A stretch of DNA of 64,000 bases from Pseudonocardia phyllosphaerae (GTDB lineage: Bacteria > Actinomycetota > Actinomycetes > Mycobacteriales > Pseudonocardiaceae), in the NCBI RefSeq assembly GCF_046546475.1, contig NZ_JBKGXS010000007.1, forward strand, positions 1-64,000, read 5' to 3'. A program made the translations under genes and the position numbers. The notes under the pieces were generated by a model, which saw only the letters and a list, made by a program, of their open reading frames with translations, was not told the DNA's origin and searched no databases. Below are positions 24,740 to 33,805 of the stretch, piece by piece. The stretch's first letter is position 1. Each line of letters opens with the position of its first letter.

Positions 24740-25166
24740 GACTGTGTCCGCTGGTGGCGCTTGTTCGGCGGTGTGCTGCAATAGAAGCCCGACCAGCCTG
24801 GACCTGCGCATCGGCGTGGCGACGGTCTTGTGGGGCACGATCCCGCCCTCGGCTCAGGACGGGCTCGGCCTGCACCCATGGCGTGGCGCGGGTACGCCGG
24901 GATGCCTCGTTGGTGGCAGTGATCTGGTCGATGCGAGCCACGCCTGGCGGAATGACTCGCCCCGAAGGGCGCGCCGAGCGTCCTAGAGGTCCGACGGTTG
25001 GGAGGGCGCACTCCCGCGCAAAGTGCCCCGAGGCCGGTTTGAGGATCTCGACCGCGGCCTCGAGTGTCCGATTGCGGCGGCGCAGATCGACCAGCTCGGC
25101 CTGCTCGCCGGAGTTTAGGACTTCGGCGCGGCCAGTATGGACGTCGTCGACGGCCATCCACTGCCG
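24740..25166 (-). pseudogene. IS3-family remnant (end of OrfA and start of OrfB, frames broken)
   Basis: Right after the truncated IS256 sequence, the minus strand continues in frame with an IS3-type OrfA tail. The tail includes AELVDLRRRNRTLEAAVEIL and then KPASGHFARE. Further on, scraps that look like OrfB appear in two different frames (IDQITATNEAS, then GIVPHKTVATPMRRSRLVGL). Neither the DDE catalytic core nor the OrfA N-terminus is present. It is a dead fragment, and the right boundary given here is approximate. Confidence 0.6.
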
Positions 25167-26032
25167 CAGGTGCACCACGCAGTGCTGCACCGTCGCCAGG
25201 GGGCAGACCTGGGAGATCGCCGCTGGCAGGCCCTTGAGCCCGTCGCAGGCCGCGATGCACACGTCGGCGACACCGCGGTTACGGAGTTCGGAGAGCACGC
25301 CCGTCCAGTGTTTGGCGCCTTCTCCGCCTGTGCCGCCCCAGATCCTGAGCACGTCTCGTTCCCCTTGCAGTTGATGCCGAGTACGACATAGATCGGTCGG
25401 TTGGCGACCTGGCCGTCACGGATCTTGACGTGCAGCGCGTCGACGAACACCACGGGATACACGCGGTCCAGAGGCCGGCTCTGCCAGGCGACGAGTTCCT
25501 CGACGACCTTGTCGGTGACCTTCGAAACCAGCTCCCGCGACACACTGGTGCCATAGATCTCGCCCGGGTGGGCGGCGATCTCGCCGGTGGTCAGCCCCTT
25601 CGCGTACAGGCTGATGATCGCCTCGTCGAAGCCCTCGTCGAAGCCCTCGACGAAGCCCTCGACCCGGCGGGCGTGCTCGGGCACGATCTGAGGCGAGAGC
25701 GTCCCCGCCCGGTCCCGCGGAACTTTGAGCTCGACTGGCCCGACCTCGGTGCGCACCGTCTTCGGCGAGCTCCCGTTGCGGTGGTTGTTGTCGCGCGACG
25801 CGGAGCGGTCGCCGGGTTCATAGCCCAGGTGCTCAGTCATCTCGGTGTCCAGTGCGGTCTGCAAGACCGTGCGGGTCACCCCGGCCAATAGGCCGTCCGG
25901 GCCGACCAGTGAGGCCCCCGACCGCCGGGCCTTCTCGATCAACTCCTGGGCCAGTTGCACGTCCAAGCCCGCCGCCTGCGTCGGGTGCTGGTCATCGGCA
26001 GCGGTCTCCGCCGTGGTGTCGTTGTCGGTCAA
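25167..26032 (-). pseudogene. IS256-family transposase, frameshifted and truncated
   Basis: The N-terminal and central parts of a mutator-type (IS256) transposase are clear, for example LVGPDGLLAGVTRTVLQTAL, HLGYEPGD, VYPVVFVDALHVKIRDG, IWGGTGGEGAKHW and VADVCIAACDGLKGLPAAI. One base appears lost near 25357, between the codons for GINC and GERDVL, and this shifts the frame. The sequence then stops after ATVQHCVVHL and runs into an IS3 fragment, so the last catalytic Glu region is absent. The family's usual VEGFDEAI site is expanded to VEGFVEGFDEGFDEAI. The gene starts at a TTG (26032), and the element's 5' end probably lies within the next about 80 bases. It cannot be active as read. Confidence 0.85.
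25623..25658. repeat. 12-bp tandem repeat, three copies, inside the transposase relic
   Basis: Three consecutive units of TCGTCGAAGCCC (the third with one change) at 25623-25634, 25635-25646 and 25647-25658. They add eight residues (E-G-F-x repeats) to a normally single EGFDEA motif while keeping the frame. Confidence 0.85.
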
Positions 26033-26364
26033 CGATGATCCTTCCAGGCCGAAGCTGCCGCTTCAGCCTGCCGGATCACCGGCCCACACACGATCTTTCT
26101 GACAGGCCCGACTGGGACCGGATCTTCCAGCTCGGTGTTGATCCGCTCGCCAGGTTCGTGGCGGCGGGTGTGCGCAGCGTTGACGTCATTGCCTGTGAAT
26201 TGGGTCAGTTGCGCGGCGCCGCCAGGATCCAGCAGACACTGCGGCCGAGCGTGACACGCCGTGTGACACGAGATGTCGGTGAACGGTGTTGTCCCGGATG
26301 CCTCAGCTCCCGGTAAAGCAGCTGTTGTCGCAGGTAGAGGCGCCGGAGGAGAGCCGCGAACTTC
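26033..26364. other. Non-coding flank: IS256 5' region and left side of the attachment site
   Basis: About 330 bases with no credible gene. The first about 80 bases look like the untranslated 5' flank and probable terminal inverted repeat of the IS256 element. The rest, up to the tRNA fragment, shows no recognisable integrase or other coding remnant on either strand. Confidence 0.5.
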
Positions 26365-26408
26365 CTTCCAAACTGGCTACGCGGGTTCGATTCCCGTCGC
26401 CCGCTCCA
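26365..26408 (+). other. tRNA-Gly(TCC) 3' half, probable integration (att) scar
   Basis: The segment folds as the second half of a tRNA. It has anticodon loop CTTCCAA (26365-26371, anticodon TCC), stem strand ACTGG and variable CTAC. T-arm GCGGG-TTCGATT-CCCGT, acceptor strand CGCCCGC, discriminator T and encoded CCA (26406-26408) complete it. The 5' half (acceptor 5' strand, D-arm, matching anticodon stem) is missing: the bases before 26365 do not pair with ACTGG. A 3' tRNA fragment starting near the anticodon loop is the classic footprint of tyrosine-integrase insertion into a tRNA gene. Its direction places the inserted element to the left and old chromosome to the right. Confidence 0.8.
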
Positions 26409-26601
26409 TGGTCCGACCAGGGGTTTCGTGGTCCGGCGCGCGGTCGGCCGACGGGCTCGTGACACGAATGCCGTCGGTGTTCGGTGTCACGACTCATCTC
26501 CAGCTACGGCCCGCGGGGTCTCAGAAGGCTCCGGGCCCGCTCTACGGAGTCGGCCCAGCAACTTCTCTTGGCAGGATCCGGTCGCACACAGAACCGTGAC
26601 G

Positions 26602-26919
26602 TCACCGCTGGGGCCTGAGGTCCCGCTCGATCTGGCCCAGCAGGCGTTGGTCGCCCTCACGTTCCTTCACGAGGATCTCGTGGTGTCGGAGCACGTCGGC
26701 GAGCCAGTCGGGGTCGATGTCGGGGTCCTGGGAGGCGGCGTCGATGAGCCGGCTCGAGGCGTTGATCGCGGTGTCCCGGATCTTGACCCGTTGTTCGGCG
26801 AGGTAGAGCTGCCGCTCGAGGGTGTCGGCGGCGTCGTGACCGCAGCTCCAACGCCACAGGTCGAGGCGTTCACACGCGTCCTCGTAGTCGTTCCACTCCG
26901 CGTCCAGGGCGTCGTTCAC
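26602..26919 (-). CDS. Small hypothetical protein
   Basis: I do not recognise this 105-residue protein. It is acidic, mostly helical and soluble, with one W-x-W motif (LDLWRWSCGHDAADTL) and heptad-like stretches that could form a short coiled coil. GTG 26919 was chosen because the residues upstream of it are Arg/Pro-rich and look non-coding, but no strong ribosome site supports it. Its stop lies about 190 bp right of the tRNA fragment, so it is the first gene on the presumed chromosomal side. Function unknown. Confidence 0.45.
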   Translation of the reverse strand: MNDALDAEWNDYEDACERLDLWRWSCGHDAADTLERQLYLAEQRVKIRDTAINASSRLIDAASQDPDIDPDWLADVLRHHEILVKEREGDQRLLGQIERDLRPQR

Positions 26920-27083
26920 GAACCGATTCTGCCGAGAGCCGGAGGGCGTGTCATGACGCTGTTCGTCGCAACGTTCGGGAAGCGGCGTCCGGAACGATCG
27001 CCTGCGGCCGCGCGGTCCGCGGCGCCTCCCGACGAGGGGCTCCGTAGTTCCGCCCATGCGCGCCGCCCTCGACGACACGCACG

Positions 27084-27530
27084 ATGCATCGGATGACGGA
27101 CACACAGACCACTCCCACGCCGCGCTGGACGATCGCGCTGCTCGTGCCCGCCATCGGGGCGGCGGTCGCCGTGGCCGCCCTGATCTGGTCCGCCCAACCG
27201 TGGCGGGACGGAGCGGCGTCGCTGCTGGGCCCGTTCTCCTTGTTCATGTTCGGCTTCGCAGTGCTGCCTCATGCCCTGGTCGCGTCGGCGCTGGCCTTCG
27301 GGCGTCACCGGGGGAAGTTGTGGTGGACGGCGCTGGTCTACAGCGTGCTCAGCACGGTCGGGGGAGTCCTGATGGATGTCCGGATCCTCACCAGTAACAG
27401 CTCGACCGCGGCTCTCGGGTACCTGTTCCTGCCCGCTTACCAGCTGGTCGGCGTGTTGCTGGCGATGCTGGTCGTGCTCCTGATCGCCTGCGGGGCGCCC
27501 CCGCAGCGCTCCCACGGCCCCGGTGCCTGA
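27084..27530 (+). CDS. Small four-helix membrane protein, function unknown
   Basis: A 148-residue protein with four evident transmembrane segments: around LLVPAIGAAVAVAALIW, LLGPFSLFMFGFAVLPHALV, WWTALVYSVLSTVGGVLM and LPAYQLVGVLLAMLVVLLIA. Short loops lie between them and there is no conserved catalytic motif that I recognise. ATG 27084 or ATG 27093 could be the start. It stands alone between a minus-strand gene and the iron-chelate importer. Confidence 0.55.
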   Translation: MHRMTDTQTTPTPRWTIALLVPAIGAAVAVAALIWSAQPWRDGAASLLGPFSLFMFGFAVLPHALVASALAFGRHRGKLWWTALVYSVLSTVGGVLMDVRILTSNSSTAALGYLFLPAYQLVGVLLAMLVVLLIACGAPPQRSHGPGA

Positions 27531-27762
27531 CGCTGTGGTGAACCCGCTCGCCCACCTGCCTGCTTCCGGCAACAACATGACCGTCGTGGTGGCCTCGCTG
27601 GTGGTCGACTATGCGTTTCTGGCCCCGGGGGAGGTATCCCACCGGCCCTTGGCGGACCTGGACGGTATGACCGACCCGACAAAAGCTGAACACTTGCTCA
27701 TGCGTTCTGCCCGTCCCTAGAGTTCGTCCCCCGACTACGTGTGCAGTGCAGGGGAGGCGACG

Positions 27763-28800
27763 GTGTCGGGTTCTCAGACGACCACCGGTCCGGTCGGGTG
27801 CGATCGGTGGCTACGGACGGGCCCGCTGACGAGGCGCGGGGTGCTGCTCGCGGCCGTGGCGCTCTCGGCCGGATGCGCCGCGTCGCCCTCCGCCAAGGCT
27901 CCACCGGCCGCCGGCGCGGCGCCGGGGTTCCCGCTGACGATCGACAACTGTGGGGTCGAGGTTCGCCTCGACGCTCCCCCGCAGCGGGTCGTCACCATCC
28001 ACCAGCACCCGGCGGAGATCATGTACGCGCTGGGGCTGGAGCGGTCGATGGTCGGTACCGCCTACCCGGACAACCCCTACCTGCCGCAGTTCGCCGCCGC
28101 GAACGCTTCGGTGCCGCAGCTCGCCGAGCAGAGCCCGTCGTTCGAACAGGTTCTCAGCGCCCAGCCGGACCTGGTCTACGGCGGCTACAAGTCGGCGTTC
28201 TCCGCCGACAAGGGGACGGCCCGGGAGACCTACCAGCAGGCCGGGATCGCCACCTATCAGAACACGGAGGCCTGCACCTCACCCGTCACGATGGACACCG
28301 TCTGGTCGGAGATCCGCACGGTCGCAAGGATGTTCGGCGTCCCCGACCGCGGCGAGGCCCTCGTCGTCGACCTGCAGCGGCAGGTCGACGCGGCCACCGC
28401 CCGGGTCGCCGGAGTGCCGCCGGTGAGCGTGTTCGTCTACGACAGCGGCGAGGAGACCGCCTACACCGCCGGCGGTCGCGGGATCAGCAACGACGTGATC
28501 TCCAGAGCCGGTGGGCGCAACGTGTTCGGTGACCTGGATCGGCTCTTCGGGGACGTGTCCTTCGAGCAGGTCGCGCAGCGGGCGCCGAAGGTGATCATCA
28601 TCTACGACTACGGCGGCGACAGGCGCGGAGTCGAGGCGAAGAAGCAGTTCCTGCTCGCGCGCCCGGAGCTGGCCGGCGTGCCGGCGGTCCGCGATCAGCG
28701 GTTCGTCACGATGACCCTGCAGGACGGTGTGGTGGGTGTCCGGCCGCCGCAGGCGGTCGAACCGCTGGCCCGCGCGCTGCACCCTGACCGGTTCCGGTGA
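27763..28800 (+). CDS. Iron-chelate ABC importer, substrate-binding lipoprotein
   Basis: A 345-residue FepB/BtuF-type extracytoplasmic binding protein. The N-terminus combines a twin-arginine-like motif (LTRRGVLLAA) with a lipobox (LSAGC), so it may be exported folded by Tat and lipidated. The mature part has the family pattern RVVTIHQHPAEIMYALGL, YPDNPYLP and a second lobe with AGGRNVFGDL. GTG 27763 follows AGGGGAGG. It overlaps the permease by 4 bp. It differs from the two binding proteins of the siderophore operon and belongs to a complete transporter, so it probably serves a different chelate (siderophore, haem or cobalamin). The cargo is not decided by the sequence. Confidence 0.9.
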   Translation: MSGSQTTTGPVGCDRWLRTGPLTRRGVLLAAVALSAGCAASPSAKAPPAAGAAPGFPLTIDNCGVEVRLDAPPQRVVTIHQHPAEIMYALGLERSMVGTAYPDNPYLPQFAAANASVPQLAEQSPSFEQVLSAQPDLVYGGYKSAFSADKGTARETYQQAGIATYQNTEACTSPVTMDTVWSEIRTVARMFGVPDRGEALVVDLQRQVDAATARVAGVPPVSVFVYDSGEETAYTAGGRGISNDVISRAGGRNVFGDLDRLFGDVSFEQVAQRAPKVIIIYDYGGDRRGVEAKKQFLLARPELAGVPAVRDQRFVTMTLQDGVVGVRPPQAVEPLARALHPDRFR

Positions 28801-29881
28801 CGCACACCGGGGCACGCACCCTGGACGTCGAACTCGCACCCGGCTCGCTGTGGCGGCAGTCGGGAGTGCTGGTCGTGCTCGTGGTCGTTCTGGCCGTCTC
28901 GATCACGGCGGGGGTGTCGTTGGGATCGGTCACGATCCCCGCCGGTCAGGTCTGGTCCACCTTCGCCGCGGCCGTGACCGGAGGACGGATCGAGCCGACG
29001 GGACCGCCGTTCGTGCAGGTCATCGTGACCCGGAGCCGCTTTCCGCGTGTGCTGCTCGCGGTCGTGGTCGGTGCCGGGCTCGCGGTCGTCGGTGCGGCGC
29101 TGCAGGCGCTGGTGCGCAACATGCTCGCCGATCCGTTCCTGCTCGGAGTCTCTTCCGGTGCGTCGGTCGCGGCGGTGCTCGTCATCGTCGCCGGCGTTCC
29201 GGCGGTGCTCGGCCTCACCACCCCGTTCGCGGCGTTCCTCGGGGCGTTGGGGGCGCTGCTGGTCGTGTACACGATGTCCCGGTCGGGCGGACAGGTCACC
29301 CCGACCCGGCTCGTGCTCTCCGGGGTCGCGGTCGCCTATGTCCTGTCCGCGCTGACCAGCCTCCTGCTGATCACAACGCCGCGCACGGACGTGGCCCGTG
29401 AGGTGCTCTCCTGGCTGCTCGGTGGGCTCGGGCGGGCGAACTGGGACCTGCTGTGGCTGCCCGCGATCGCCGTCGTCATCGGTGTCTCACTCCTGCTGAC
29501 CCAGGCGCGGTCGTTGAACCTGCTGCTCGTCGGGGACGAGGCGGCCTCGACGATGGGGCTCGACGTGGCGCGCTTCCGGGCGTGGATGTTCGTGCTGACA
29601 TCTCTGGTCACCGGGGTACTGGTCGCGGTGTCCGGACCGATCGGCTTCGTCGGGCTGATCGTCCCGCACGCGGTCCGGATGGTCGTCGGCAGCGACCACC
29701 GCCGCCTGCTCCCCGCCGCGGCGCTCACCGGGGCCTCGTTCCTGATCTGGGCCGACATCGCCGCCCGTACCGTCGCGGCTCCGATCGAGGTGCCGGTCGG
29801 GGTGCTGACCTCGCTGTGCGGCGGTCCCTTCTTCCTGTGGCTCGTACGGCGCGAGGCCCGTCGTGGCACACGGAGCAGCGG

Positions 29882-29885
<4 letters not shown>
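28797..29885 (+). CDS. Iron-chelate ABC importer permease (FecCD family)
   Basis: A 362-residue polytopic membrane protein of the FecCD/BtuC type that would homodimerise to form the channel. Family motifs include PRVLLAVVVGAGLAVVGAAL near the N-terminus and MLADPFLLGVSSGA. The ATPase-coupling and C-terminal region has GPIGFVGLIVPHAVR and LTSLCGGPFFLWLV. The GTG start overlaps the preceding stop (GTGA), and its own stop overlaps the ATPase start (ATGA), so all three subunits are translationally coupled. Confidence 0.95.
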
Positions 29886-30688
<803 letters not shown>

Positions 30689-30705
30689 CTGCCAGACGGC
30701 AGCCA

Positions 30706-30726
30706 CCGGGGGACCGGCGTCCCCGG
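30706..30726 (+). terminator. Hairpin after the iron-chelate importer
   Basis: CCGGGG at 30706-30711 pairs with CCCCGG at 30721-30726 and can be extended inward with a one-base bulge (GAC with GTC). A second small stem, GCTGCC with GGCAGC, lies just before it at about 30688-30702. Together they probably terminate the ABC operon. Confidence 0.55.
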
Positions 30727-30829
30727 CCACGGTGATCGGGGGTCTGGTCGGTTTGGCGACGCAGCGGCGACCGCGTCGCGGGCCCACGGCCTGACGCGAA
30801 CTGTCGGTGCCCGGCGGCATCCTGGACAG

Positions 30830-31186
30830 ATGGACCCCACCGCCCTCGCCGCCGCCCGGGAGCGCTCCGCCGACCATGTCGCGTCGCTGCGCCGTGCGCT
30901 GGACTCGCTCGTCGAGGACCAGTCCCTGAGCAGCGCCGACGACGAGCACGATCCCGAGGGCGTCACGATCGCCGTCCAGCGCGCCCAGCTGCAGGGGCTG
31001 CTGTCTGCGGCCGAGGAGGAGCGCGACGAGCTGGACCGGGCGGCGCAGCGGATGGCCGCGGGCGACTACGGACGGTGCGCCGAGTGCGGGGGAGTCATCG
31101 GCGCCGAGCGGCTGGAGGCACTGCCCGCTGTGCGGACGTGCATCACCTGCGCGTCGCGTCCGCGGCGCCGCCGGACTGCGCGCTGA
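30830..31186 (+). CDS. TraR/DksA-type C4 zinc-finger protein
   Basis: A 118-residue protein with a helical hairpin N-terminus and a C-terminal DksA/TraR finger: CAEC and, 17 residues later, CITC. Members of this family insert into the RNA polymerase secondary channel or act as small regulators. Actinobacterial versions like this one are mostly uncharacterised. The N-terminal part lacks the long coiled coil of true DksA. Its last 44 bp overlap the convergent MFS gene. No neighbour indicates its target. Confidence 0.8.
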   Translation: MDPTALAAARERSADHVASLRRALDSLVEDQSLSSADDEHDPEGVTIAVQRAQLQGLLSAAEEERDELDRAAQRMAAGDYGRCAECGGVIGAERLEALPAVRTCITCASRPRRRRTAR

Positions 31187-32465
31187 GGGCGAGCGCGACA
31201 CCGTCGGGCCGCGCGGGCGGCTCCGCCGGCTCCGGCTCCCCGAGATCCCGGAAGGCCGGCACGACCAGCGCCACCAGCGCGGTCCCCGCCGCGACCGCGG
31301 CCAGCACGGCTCCGGCGACCCCGAGCCCCGACGACGACGCCAGCGCCGCCACCGGCGCCGCGGTCACCGCTGGCGCGGCGAGCAGCAGCGTGTTCTGCGC
31401 ACCCAGCACCCGTCCGCGCAGCGCGTCCGGAGTGGCCTCGATCGTGAGCACCCCGAGCACCGCGCCGACCGGGGCGTTGGTGAACCCGACGAGTGCGGCC
31501 GCGCCGAGCACCAGCCATGGTGACGCCAGGCTCCCGACCAGCGCGAACCCGGTACCGAAGCCGAGCATCCCGATGACGAACCAGGTCCTTCGTCGTACCC
31601 GGTCGAGCAGCGTCGCGTAGACCACCGAGCCGGCCACGCCGCCGGCGGCGAGGGCGCTGAGCGTCAGCCCGGTCAGCGCCGCCAGGTCCTGCTCCACGAA
31701 GTAGGCGGGCAGCACGGTCGTCTGCAGAGTCGCGATCACGGCCACGAGCACTGCCGAGACCAGCGTGGCCGAGAGGACCAGCCGGTTCCGAGCGAGGAAC
31801 CGCCACGACGCGGCCAGGTCGAGCCCGGCCCGCCGCAGCGCGCCTGCCGGGGCGGTCGGCTCGTCGACGGTCTCGACGCGCCCGGCCCGCGGGTCCAGCA
31901 ACACGGCGGCGCACGCCGCGAGCAGGCTCGTCGACGCCGTCATCAGCAGCACCACCGACGGCGGTCCGGCGACGGCGACGGCGACGCCGCCGATCGCGGG
32001 CCCGGCCAGCAGCAGGATGTTGGACAGGTTCTCCCGCAGCGCGACGAGCCGGTCGAGCCGGCCCGGCCGCGGGTCGAGCCGCACCAGCGCCGGCAGCAGG
32101 ACCTCCTGCGCGGTCATCGCGGGCACCCGGACGATCGCGCCGAACGTGCCCAGGACCAGGAACGCGGCCATGTCCAGGCCCCACAGCGTGTCGACGACGG
32201 CCAGTCCCGCGACCTCCGCGGCGACCAGCACGCCGGCGACCACCGTCACCAGCCTGCGGTCGAACCGGTCGACGATCAGTCCCGAGACCAGCCCGGTCAT
32301 CGCGGACGCCGTCGTCGTCACGGTCGCCAGCACCCCGGCGGCCAGCACGTCACCGGTGCGCTGCAGGACCAGCAGCGGCAGAACCGCGGCCATCATCCCG
32401 CCGCCGAGCAGGGTCAGCCCGTAGGCGGCGAGCCAGAGCGCCGGGCTGCGCCGCAGCGTCCTCAT
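31143..32465 (-). CDS. MFS efflux transporter
   Basis: A 440-residue major facilitator with about 12 transmembrane segments. Motif-A-like loops are present in both halves (GLIVDRFDRRLVT, then LLDRVRRRTWF), along with a central basic loop. It resembles MFS_3/DHA1-type exporters of small molecules, but the substrate is unknown. ATG 32465 overlaps the stop of the DUF3159 gene, so both are translated from one message. That message starts from a MerR-type promoter at about 33130-33161. The 3' end overlaps the convergent zinc-finger gene by 44 bp. Confidence 0.88.
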   Translation of the reverse strand: MRTLRRSPALWLAAYGLTLLGGGMMAAVLPLLVLQRTGDVLAAGVLATVTTTASAMTGLVSGLIVDRFDRRLVTVVAGVLVAAEVAGLAVVDTLWGLDMAAFLVLGTFGAIVRVPAMTAQEVLLPALVRLDPRPGRLDRLVALRENLSNILLLAGPAIGGVAVAVAGPPSVVLLMTASTSLLAACAAVLLDPRAGRVETVDEPTAPAGALRRAGLDLAASWRFLARNRLVLSATLVSAVLVAVIATLQTTVLPAYFVEQDLAALTGLTLSALAAGGVAGSVVYATLLDRVRRRTWFVIGMLGFGTGFALVGSLASPWLVLGAAALVGFTNAPVGAVLGVLTIEATPDALRGRVLGAQNTLLLAAPAVTAAPVAALASSSGLGVAGAVLAAVAAGTALVALVVPAFRDLGEPEPAEPPARPDGVALALSAQSGGAADATRR

Positions 32466-33097
32466 CGGACCAGTGCCTTGGTGCTGCGCCGGAACGCCCA
32501 GACCGCGGCCAGTGCGGCCAGCAGGGTCAGCGGCAGCCCCATCACGACCCGGGCGACACCCAGGCCGCCGGTGGCCTCGGCGACGTAGAGCCACTGCTGG
32601 ACCACGAAACGGGACCCGAACACCAGCGCCGCGGCCAGGGTCGCGAGGTCGTGCGCGCGCAGCACCGCGGGCGTCGAGCGCCAGTCGTGGGCGTTGTTGT
32701 GCAGGGCGTTCCAGACATAGCCGGTGAACGGCCTGCGGGCCAGCACCGACCCGAGCGCACCGACGAAGCCGGCCAGCGACAGCCAGATCCCGATCGCGAA
32801 GAAGTCGCGTGCGGACCCGGTCCAGGCGACGAGCCCGGAGGCCAGCAGGACCCCGACCAGGCTCCCGATCGCCGAGCTGAACCGCTCCCGGCGCAGCAGC
32901 CGGAAACCGAACAGCGCCAGCCCCGTCGCGACCGCCAGGCCGATGGTCAGCGGCAGCGACAGGAACGCGTTGGCGATCGCGAACACGATCACCGGGACCG
33001 TGGAGTAGACGAACCCGGAGACCCCGCCCATCTGGTCGAGCACGGTCGGGTCGGTGGGGGTGTCGTCGGTCTTCGGCTTCGGCTCGGTCATGGTCAT
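32462..33097 (-). CDS. DUF3159 membrane protein
   Basis: A 211-residue protein with five or six hydrophobic segments and the features of the actinobacterial DUF3159 family: an N-terminal VLDQMGGVSGFVYSTVPVIV, then FTGYVWNALH and W-x-S-x-P-A-V-L-R-A-H. ATG 33097 is preceded by GGGAGGAC at a good distance. The function of the family is unknown. Here it is coupled to an MFS exporter by a 4-bp overlap and shares a MerR-type promoter, so a role in export or in sensing the exporter's substrate is plausible (inference). Confidence 0.85.
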   Translation of the reverse strand: MTMTEPKPKTDDTPTDPTVLDQMGGVSGFVYSTVPVIVFAIANAFLSLPLTIGLAVATGLALFGFRLLRRERFSSAIGSLVGVLLASGLVAWTGSARDFFAIGIWLSLAGFVGALGSVLARRPFTGYVWNALHNNAHDWRSTPAVLRAHDLATLAAALVFGSRFVVQQWLYVAEATGGLGVARVVMGLPLTLLAALAAVWAFRRSTKALVR

Positions 33098-33129
33098 CTC
33101 GTCCTCCCTCGTTGCTGTGATGGCCACGA

Positions 33130-33161
33130 GGTAAGGCCGTGCCGTTGCGGCACACTCAAGC
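33130..33161 (-). promoter_or_regulatory. MerR-type promoter/operator for the DUF3159-MFS operon
   Basis: On the minus strand a TTGAGT box is followed, after a 19-bp spacer, by TTACCT. The spacer contains the inverted repeat GTGCCG-CAA-CGGCAC. A 19-bp spacer with a palindrome between the boxes is the hallmark of MerR-controlled promoters. The same motif occurs in mirror image at 33198-33228. Confidence 0.65.
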
Positions 33162-33197
33162 GAGAGACGCCGTTCTGTGGCCCAGCTCACCACTCGC

Positions 33198-33228
33198 TTG
33201 ACCGTGCCGCGACGGCACGGTGTGGGCT
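33198..33228 (+). promoter_or_regulatory. MerR-type promoter/operator for the divergent regulator
   Basis: TTGACC (33199-33204) and TGGGCT (33224-33229) are separated by 19 bp. The spacer region carries the perfect palindrome CCGTGCCGCGACGGCACGG (33202-33220), which shares its core with the operator on the other strand at about 33138-33153. It lies a few bases before the ATG of the regulator at 33236, so the leader would be very short. Confidence 0.65.
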
Positions 33229-33235
33229 CGCGCCC

Positions 33236-33783
33236 ATGACGTGGAGCACGCGGGAGATCGCCGAGCTGGCCGGCACCAGCCTGCGGGCGCCCTGCGCGCC
33301 CTCGACGCCGAGCTCGCCGCCACCGTCGAACGGCTGCAGAGGGCGCGCGTCGAGCTCACCGCGATCCTCGACCGCCGTGCGACGCCGGAGCTCCCGGCCG
33401 ACATGGTGCCCGCGTCGGGAGCGTCGTTGTCGGAGGCGGACCGGTCGCTCGCGCTGCTCATGACCCGCCTGATGGGGCCGCGCAAGCTCGCGGTCTACGG
33501 CGAGCTGCTGCGCCACCGGCCGAGCGACCCGACCGACGACGAGTTCGACAACCTGCCCGGCGACGCCGGCGAGGACGTCCGGCGCGACCTCGCCGAGCGG
33601 ATGGCGCCGCACGTGCGCCGGGTCCTCGGTGCGTACCCGGGTCTGCGCGATCCCGACGACGACGCGCCGCGCGGGGCCCGGGTGCTCGCCGAGACGACGG
33701 CCGCGGCGGCGCGGGAGCTGTACAACCCGGCCCAGCGCGATGTTCTGGTGCGCATGCAGGCGTTGCTGGAGAACGCGAGCTGA
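33236..33783 (+). pseudogene. MerR-family regulator with an internal out-of-frame deletion
   Basis: ATG 33236 begins a typical MerR start (MTWSTREIAELAGTSLRA), but the next codons do not continue the DNA-binding wing. In a different frame, the C-terminal part of the same kind of protein follows without a gap. It opens with LRALDAELAATVERLQRAR and continues through effector-domain residues to LLENAS. The missing part (about 60 residues: rest of the HTH, wing and start of the dimerisation helix) and the frame change indicate one deletion. Short similar stretches (CTGCGGGCG and CTGCGCGCC) meet at the junction near 33289. No full regulator can be made unless a sequencing error is involved. Confidence 0.75.
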
Positions 33784-33805
33784 CTCGCACCCGGCCCGGT
33801 GACCG

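Noticed and set aside
25623..25658. Short tandem repeats as a CRISPR-like array
   Set aside because: The units are 12 bp, contiguous, without spacers and in frame within a transposase. No cas genes are present anywhere in the window.
26205..26497. Minus-strand frames containing GRRESNPRS and GDGNRTRVASLEG
   Set aside because: These peptides are the well-known artefact of translating a tRNA gene on the antisense strand. They cover the tRNA-Gly fragment.
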